Assembly (NCBI GenBank): GCA_900767815.1
Contig: CAAGAM010000060.1
Coordinates: forward strand, 1 to 7,405
From: Clostridia bacterium
Lineage (GTDB): Bacteria > Bacillota > Clostridia > Christensenellales > Borkfalkiaceae
Length of the DNA: 7,405 bases
Direction of reading: 5' to 3'
How positions within the stretch are numbered: the stretch's first letter is position 1; every line of letters begins with the position of its first letter. Made by a program: the position numbers and the translations under genes. Below, piece by piece: positions 4,140-7,405 of the stretch. The notes under the pieces are model-generated. The model searched no databases. It worked only from the letters and a program-made list of their open reading frames with translations, and was not told the origin of the DNA.

Positions 4140-7121
4140 ATGAACAACATTCTTTCCGAAAAAGAATATCAGCGGTTTATCATAGATAAACTCGTTGCCG
4201 AAAACGGTTACATAGAGCGGAAAAACGTGAAGTTCGACCGTAAGTTTGCTATCGACCGCGAAATGCTGTTCAAGTTTCTTGACGATACACAGCCCGAAGC
4301 GATGGCGCAGATCCGCAAGGTGTATAAAGACGTTACCGAAGATACGGTGGTCAACTTTATCAATACCGAAATCACGAAAGCGAAAAGCAGTCTGTTATCC
4401 GTATTAAAACACGGCGTGGAAATCGCGGGGTATAAGTTAGACCTTATGTATACCAAGCCCGCAACGACTTTCAATAAAGACCTGCTTATAAAATACAATA
4501 AAAATATTTTTTCCGTAATGGAAGAAGTGTGGGCGAGCGATACCGAGAGAATCGACCTTGTGGTTTTCCTGAACGGCTTTGCGATTATGTCGTTTGAACT
4601 CAAATGCAATTTTGCGGGGCAGAGTTATCAGGACGCGATTTTGCAATACCGCACGCAAAGAAACCCGAAAACGCGATTGTTCTATTTCAAGGCGGGGTGT
4701 ATCGTCAACTTTGCAATGGACTTGCAGGAAGTGTATATGACGACGCGCCTTGCGAACGACGGCACGTTCTTTCTGCCGTTCAATATGGGTAGCGGCACGG
4801 GAATTGACGCGGGCAAGGGCAACCCCGTTTATCCCGATAAATATTCCGTCTATTATATGTGGGAGGATATACTCAAAAAAGATACGGTATTAGACCTTAT
4901 CTCGGAGTTTATCTTTATCGAGCGCAAGGAAGAAACGGACGAAGTAACGGGCAAAACCACGGTAAAAGAAAAGGTAGTTTTTCCGCGCTATCATCAACTT
5001 GACGTGATCCGCAAAACGATAGCGGACGTGGAAGTCAACCGCACTTCGCAAAACTATCTGATACAGCACAGCGCAGGTTCGGGCAAGACGAATTCCATTG
5101 CGTGGCTTGCACACAGACTTTCTTCGCTTCACGACGAAGAGAACAAAATCGTTTTTGATAATATCATCATCTGCACCGACCGCGTGGTGGTGGACAGACA
5201 GTTGCAGGACGCGGTGCGCGGTATCGAACATAAGACAGGGCTTATCAAGGTTATGGACGACAAGTGTTCGTCGGCAGACCTTGCTCTCGCGCTTCAAAGC
5301 AATATCAAGATTATCGGCACGACGATACAGAAATTCCCGTATATCGTGGACACGGTGAGAAATCTGAAAAACAAGACCTTTGCCGTGATTATCGACGAAG
5401 CGCATTCTTCCACAGCCGGCAAGGATATGGCGGCAATCACGATGACGCTCGGCGCGGGCGAAGTTGATTTTGAAGAGGGCGTTATCGATACGCAGGATAT
5501 GATTGCGGACGAAATCCGTCGCAACGGAAAACAAAAGAACGTTTCGATGTTTGCCTTTACCGCCACGCCGAAAGCGACGACTCTTGACTTGTTTGGCAGA
5601 TTGAACGCGAAAGGGCAGAAAGAAGCCTTCCACTTGTATTCGATGAAACAGGCGATAGAAGAGGGCTTTATTTTAGACGTGCTTGCCAACTTTACCGAAT
5701 ACAATACGTATTATCGGTTGAACAAAGAGATTTCGGAAGATCCGAAGTATAAGACGGCGGAAGCCAAAAAGCAAATCGCGCGGTTTGTGGAACTGCACGA
5801 AACGAATATCGCGCAAAGGGTGGAAGTGATTGTCGAACATTTCCGCACGACGGTTTTATCTGAACTCGGCGGAATGGCAAAGGCAATGGTGGTAACGGCT
5901 TCCCGCGCGAGTGCGGTGAAGTACCGTCAGGCGTTTGAAGATTACGTTACGAAAAAGGGCTATTCGGGCATTCACGCGCTTGTGGCGTTTTCGGGGAAAG
6001 TGAAACTGCCCGATGATGGAACAGAATACACGGAAACGCTTCTTAACGGTTTTTCGGAAGATAAACTGCCGAAGAAGTTTGATTCGGACGATTACAACGT
6101 TTTGCTTGTGGCGAACAAGTATCAGACGGGCTTCGACCAACCGAAACTTTGCGCAATGTACGTTTTGAAGAAGTTGCGCGGTGTGAACGCGGTGCAGACG
6201 TTGTCGCGCCTGAACCGTATCTGCCCGCCGTTTGAGAAAAAGACGTTTGTTCTCGATTTCGTGAATACATACGACGATATTGTCAAGGCGTTCGCGCCGT
6301 ATTATACCACGACGTTGCTTGCAAATTCGGTTACGCCGACGGCGGTATATGACTTGGAAGCGAAACTCGACGGATATATGATTTTAGATCCTTACGACGT
6401 GAATATGGCGGCAGAGATAATCTATAAAAAGATTATCGAAGCAAAGGACAAAAATCAGTTGCGTTTCTATCTGCAACGCGCAGAGAAGAAACTGAAAGAA
6501 TACGAATTGATGAAACAAATCGAGATAATGGCGGTCGTGCGGCATTTTATCCGGTTCTACGAGTTCCTGATACAGGTATCGTGCTTCGAGGACGTGGAAC
6601 TGCATAAAAAGTATCTGTTTCTGACTTATTTCGTGTCGTTCGTGAATATTTCTCAGCCGGGCGGCGGTTTCGATTTGTCAGGTAAGATTAAAGCGGACAA
6701 CTTTATTCAGAAGAAAGGCGAAGAGCATAAAACGACCAAAGTTACGCCCGATCCGATCGTAAAACTGCCGACGGCGGACGACTTTAATCTGAACGAGGAC
6801 AAAGTAAAACGTCTTTCGGAGATTATCGACGAAATCAACAGCAAAACGGGCAAAACCTACGATAACGACGTCGTAATCAAGGCAATGCTTCAAATCAAAG
6901 ACTTGATGATGAAATCCGAAAAACTGCGCGAAAGTGCGAAAGCGAATACGGAAAGCGACTTTGCGTTTTCGTATTTCGACGGTATCGACGACGCGCTGAT
7001 CGAAGGACTTTCGCAAAATCAGGACTTCTTCTCGTTGCTTCTTTCTAACGACGAAATGAAGAAAGAGGTTCTCGGTATCTTCGTCAGCGAAATTTATAAG
7101 AGTTTGAGAGAAGATAAGTGA
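4140..7121 (+). CDS. hsdR: Type I restriction endonuclease/translocase subunit HsdR
   Basis: The 993-aa motor and nuclease subunit. Joined to HsdM and HsdS on unmethylated target sites, it translocates DNA using ATP and cuts at a distance. The order of motifs is standard. The N-terminal PD-(D/E)xK nuclease has D139 (in ERIDLVVFLNG), E153-L-K155 and a following Q...Y segment (DAILQYR, 165-171). The superfamily 2 helicase core has a YHQLDVIR segment (284-291), Walker A SAGSGKT (311-317), DEAH (419-422), motif III TATP (474-477), motif V-like YQTGFDQPKL (661-670) and motif VI QTLSRLNR (686-693). A helical C-terminal region (about 740-993) follows, thought in this family to contact the HsdM/HsdS core. 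All catalytic motifs are present and the length is normal, so restriction activity is likely intact. GC in a sample is about 45%, like hsdM. It is the last gene of the operon, followed by terminators. The start at 4140 is chosen for its ribosome binding site. Confidence 0.98.
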   Translation: MNNILSEKEYQRFIIDKLVAENGYIERKNVKFDRKFAIDREMLFKFLDDTQPEAMAQIRKVYKDVTEDTVVNFINTEITKAKSSLLSVLKHGVEIAGYKLDLMYTKPATTFNKDLLIKYNKNIFSVMEEVWASDTERIDLVVFLNGFAIMSFELKCNFAGQSYQDAILQYRTQRNPKTRLFYFKAGCIVNFAMDLQEVYMTTRLANDGTFFLPFNMGSGTGIDAGKGNPVYPDKYSVYYMWEDILKKDTVLDLISEFIFIERKEETDEVTGKTTVKEKVVFPRYHQLDVIRKTIADVEVNRTSQNYLIQHSAGSGKTNSIAWLAHRLSSLHDEENKIVFDNIIICTDRVVVDRQLQDAVRGIEHKTGLIKVMDDKCSSADLALALQSNIKIIGTTIQKFPYIVDTVRNLKNKTFAVIIDEAHSSTAGKDMAAITMTLGAGEVDFEEGVIDTQDMIADEIRRNGKQKNVSMFAFTATPKATTLDLFGRLNAKGQKEAFHLYSMKQAIEEGFILDVLANFTEYNTYYRLNKEISEDPKYKTAEAKKQIARFVELHETNIAQRVEVIVEHFRTTVLSELGGMAKAMVVTASRASAVKYRQAFEDYVTKKGYSGIHALVAFSGKVKLPDDGTEYTETLLNGFSEDKLPKKFDSDDYNVLLVANKYQTGFDQPKLCAMYVLKKLRGVNAVQTLSRLNRICPPFEKKTFVLDFVNTYDDIVKAFAPYYTTTLLANSVTPTAVYDLEAKLDGYMILDPYDVNMAAEIIYKKIIEAKDKNQLRFYLQRAEKKLKEYELMKQIEIMAVVRHFIRFYEFLIQVSCFEDVELHKKYLFLTYFVSFVNISQPGGGFDLSGKIKADNFIQKKGEEHKTTKVTPDPIVKLPTADDFNLNEDKVKRLSEIIDEINSKTGKTYDNDVVIKAMLQIKDLMMKSEKLRESAKANTESDFAFSYFDGIDDALIEGLSQNQDFFSLLLSNDEMKKEVLGIFVSEIYKSLREDK

Positions 7122-7184
7122 TACGATAGACAGGAAGCCTTGATTTTAGCGGTGAAAAAGAATTGCAAATATATATAATAATCG

Positions 7185-7220
7185 AAAAAGGAAGTTTGAG
7201 TAATATCGGACTTCCTTTTT
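7185..7220 (+). terminator. Intrinsic terminator 1 after hsdR
   Basis: AAAAAGGAAGT (7185-7195) pairs perfectly with ACTTCCTTTTT (7210-7220) around a 14-nt loop. The T run is part of the right arm. It lies 63 nt after the hsdR stop and is the expected end of the operon. The A run on the left makes it potentially active from the other strand too. Confidence 0.85.
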
Positions 7221-7228
7221 ATATGCGG

Positions 7229-7258
7229 TTGTCGGGAAAAATCCCCGACAAATTTTTT
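7229..7258 (+). terminator. Intrinsic terminator 2, in tandem
   Basis: TTGTCGGG (7229-7236) pairs perfectly with CCCGACAA (7244-7251) around a 7-nt loop, followed by a run of six T (7253-7258). It starts 8 nt after the first hairpin and has the stronger, GC-rich stem, so it looks like a back-up terminator for the same operon. Confidence 0.75.
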
Positions 7259-7260
7259 GT

Positions 7261-7382
7261 AAAACTTTCGTGAAATACCCCAACAAACGGCTTGCAAATT
7301 TCCATATTATAGTGAGGTGGTAAAAAACTTTTGCAAAACACCCCGACAAAACGTCTTACTAATGTCCATATATGATAGAGAG
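7261..7382 (+). repeat. Two degenerate ~60-bp direct repeats, no gene
   Basis: Copy A starts at 7261 and copy B at 7324, a period of 63-64 bp. Shared landmarks are AAAACTTT, ACCCC followed by ACAAA and ACG, CTT, and TCCATAT (7301 and 7365), ending in AG-GAG. Identity is about three quarters by eye. Each copy has a short dyad near its start: TTTCGTGAAA in A (7266-7275) and TTTTGCAAAA in B (7329-7338). The CCCCGACAAA of copy B also occurs in the second terminator (7243-7252). No convincing open reading frame or promoter is seen from 7122 to the window end. The array may continue beyond 7405. The kind of element is not recognised. Confidence 0.55.
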
Positions 7383-7405
7383 ATAATTTATCTTCCGTGG
7401 ACTCG

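Noticed and set aside
4890..5633. 247-codon open frame on the minus strand
   Set aside because: It is fully antisense to the helicase core of hsdR, with no recognisable domain. Open antisense frames are common opposite such genes.
7292..7310. TTGCAA and TATTAT as a possible promoter near the right end
   Set aside because: The spacing is only 7 nt, far from the 16-18 nt needed, and both blocks belong to the direct repeat.
7094..7349. Two minus-strand frames of 67 codons across the 3' region
   Set aside because: They run through both terminator hairpins and the repeats, with low-complexity products and no convincing ribosome binding site.
7261..7382. CRISPR array
   Set aside because: Similarity spans almost the whole 63-bp period with no variable spacer between constant repeats, and no cas gene is present.

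Overview
This window is a nearly complete Type I restriction-modification (RM) operon with two extra genes inserted in it, all on the + strand. The first 19 bases match the end of an Illumina sequencing adapter. The left end is therefore an assembly or read edge, and the first gene (hsdM) is cut by it rather than starting there. Ribosome binding sites of the AGGAGG type, TGA and TAA used as ordinary stops, and protein styles typical of Bacillota suggest an uncultured or gut-type Clostridia-like bacterium. That assignment is inferred from general look, not from a marker gene.

Layout: hsdM without its N-terminus (21-1604); a 305-aa protein resembling the AbiJ-NTD4 abortive-infection family (1606-2523); hsdS with two target-recognition domains (2526-3776); a 116-aa coiled-coil protein with a C-terminal membrane helix (3778-4128); hsdR, 993 aa with nuclease and DEAH helicase motifs (4140-7121). 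Gaps between genes are 1, 2, 1 and 11 nt, so this reads as one transcription unit whose promoter lies left of the window. After hsdR there are two intrinsic terminator hairpins in a row (7185-7220 and 7229-7258). The last ~145 bases have no gene and hold two degenerate copies of a ~60-bp direct repeat that runs to the window edge.

How it should work: HsdS gives DNA specificity, HsdM with HsdS methylates adenine at the target, and HsdR added to that complex translocates and cuts unmodified DNA. The AbiJ-like protein and the membrane-anchored coiled-coil protein are not needed for Type I RM. Their position and tight coupling suggest a second defence layer tied to the RM complex, comparable in principle to PrrC sitting inside the EcoprrI locus. 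This link is inference.

Base composition is mosaic. Hand-counted 60-base samples give about 45-58% GC in hsdM, hsdR and the hsdS central linker, but about 25-30% in the AbiJ-like gene, the first hsdS recognition domain and the coiled-coil gene. The conserved RM backbone and the accessory or variable parts probably have different histories.
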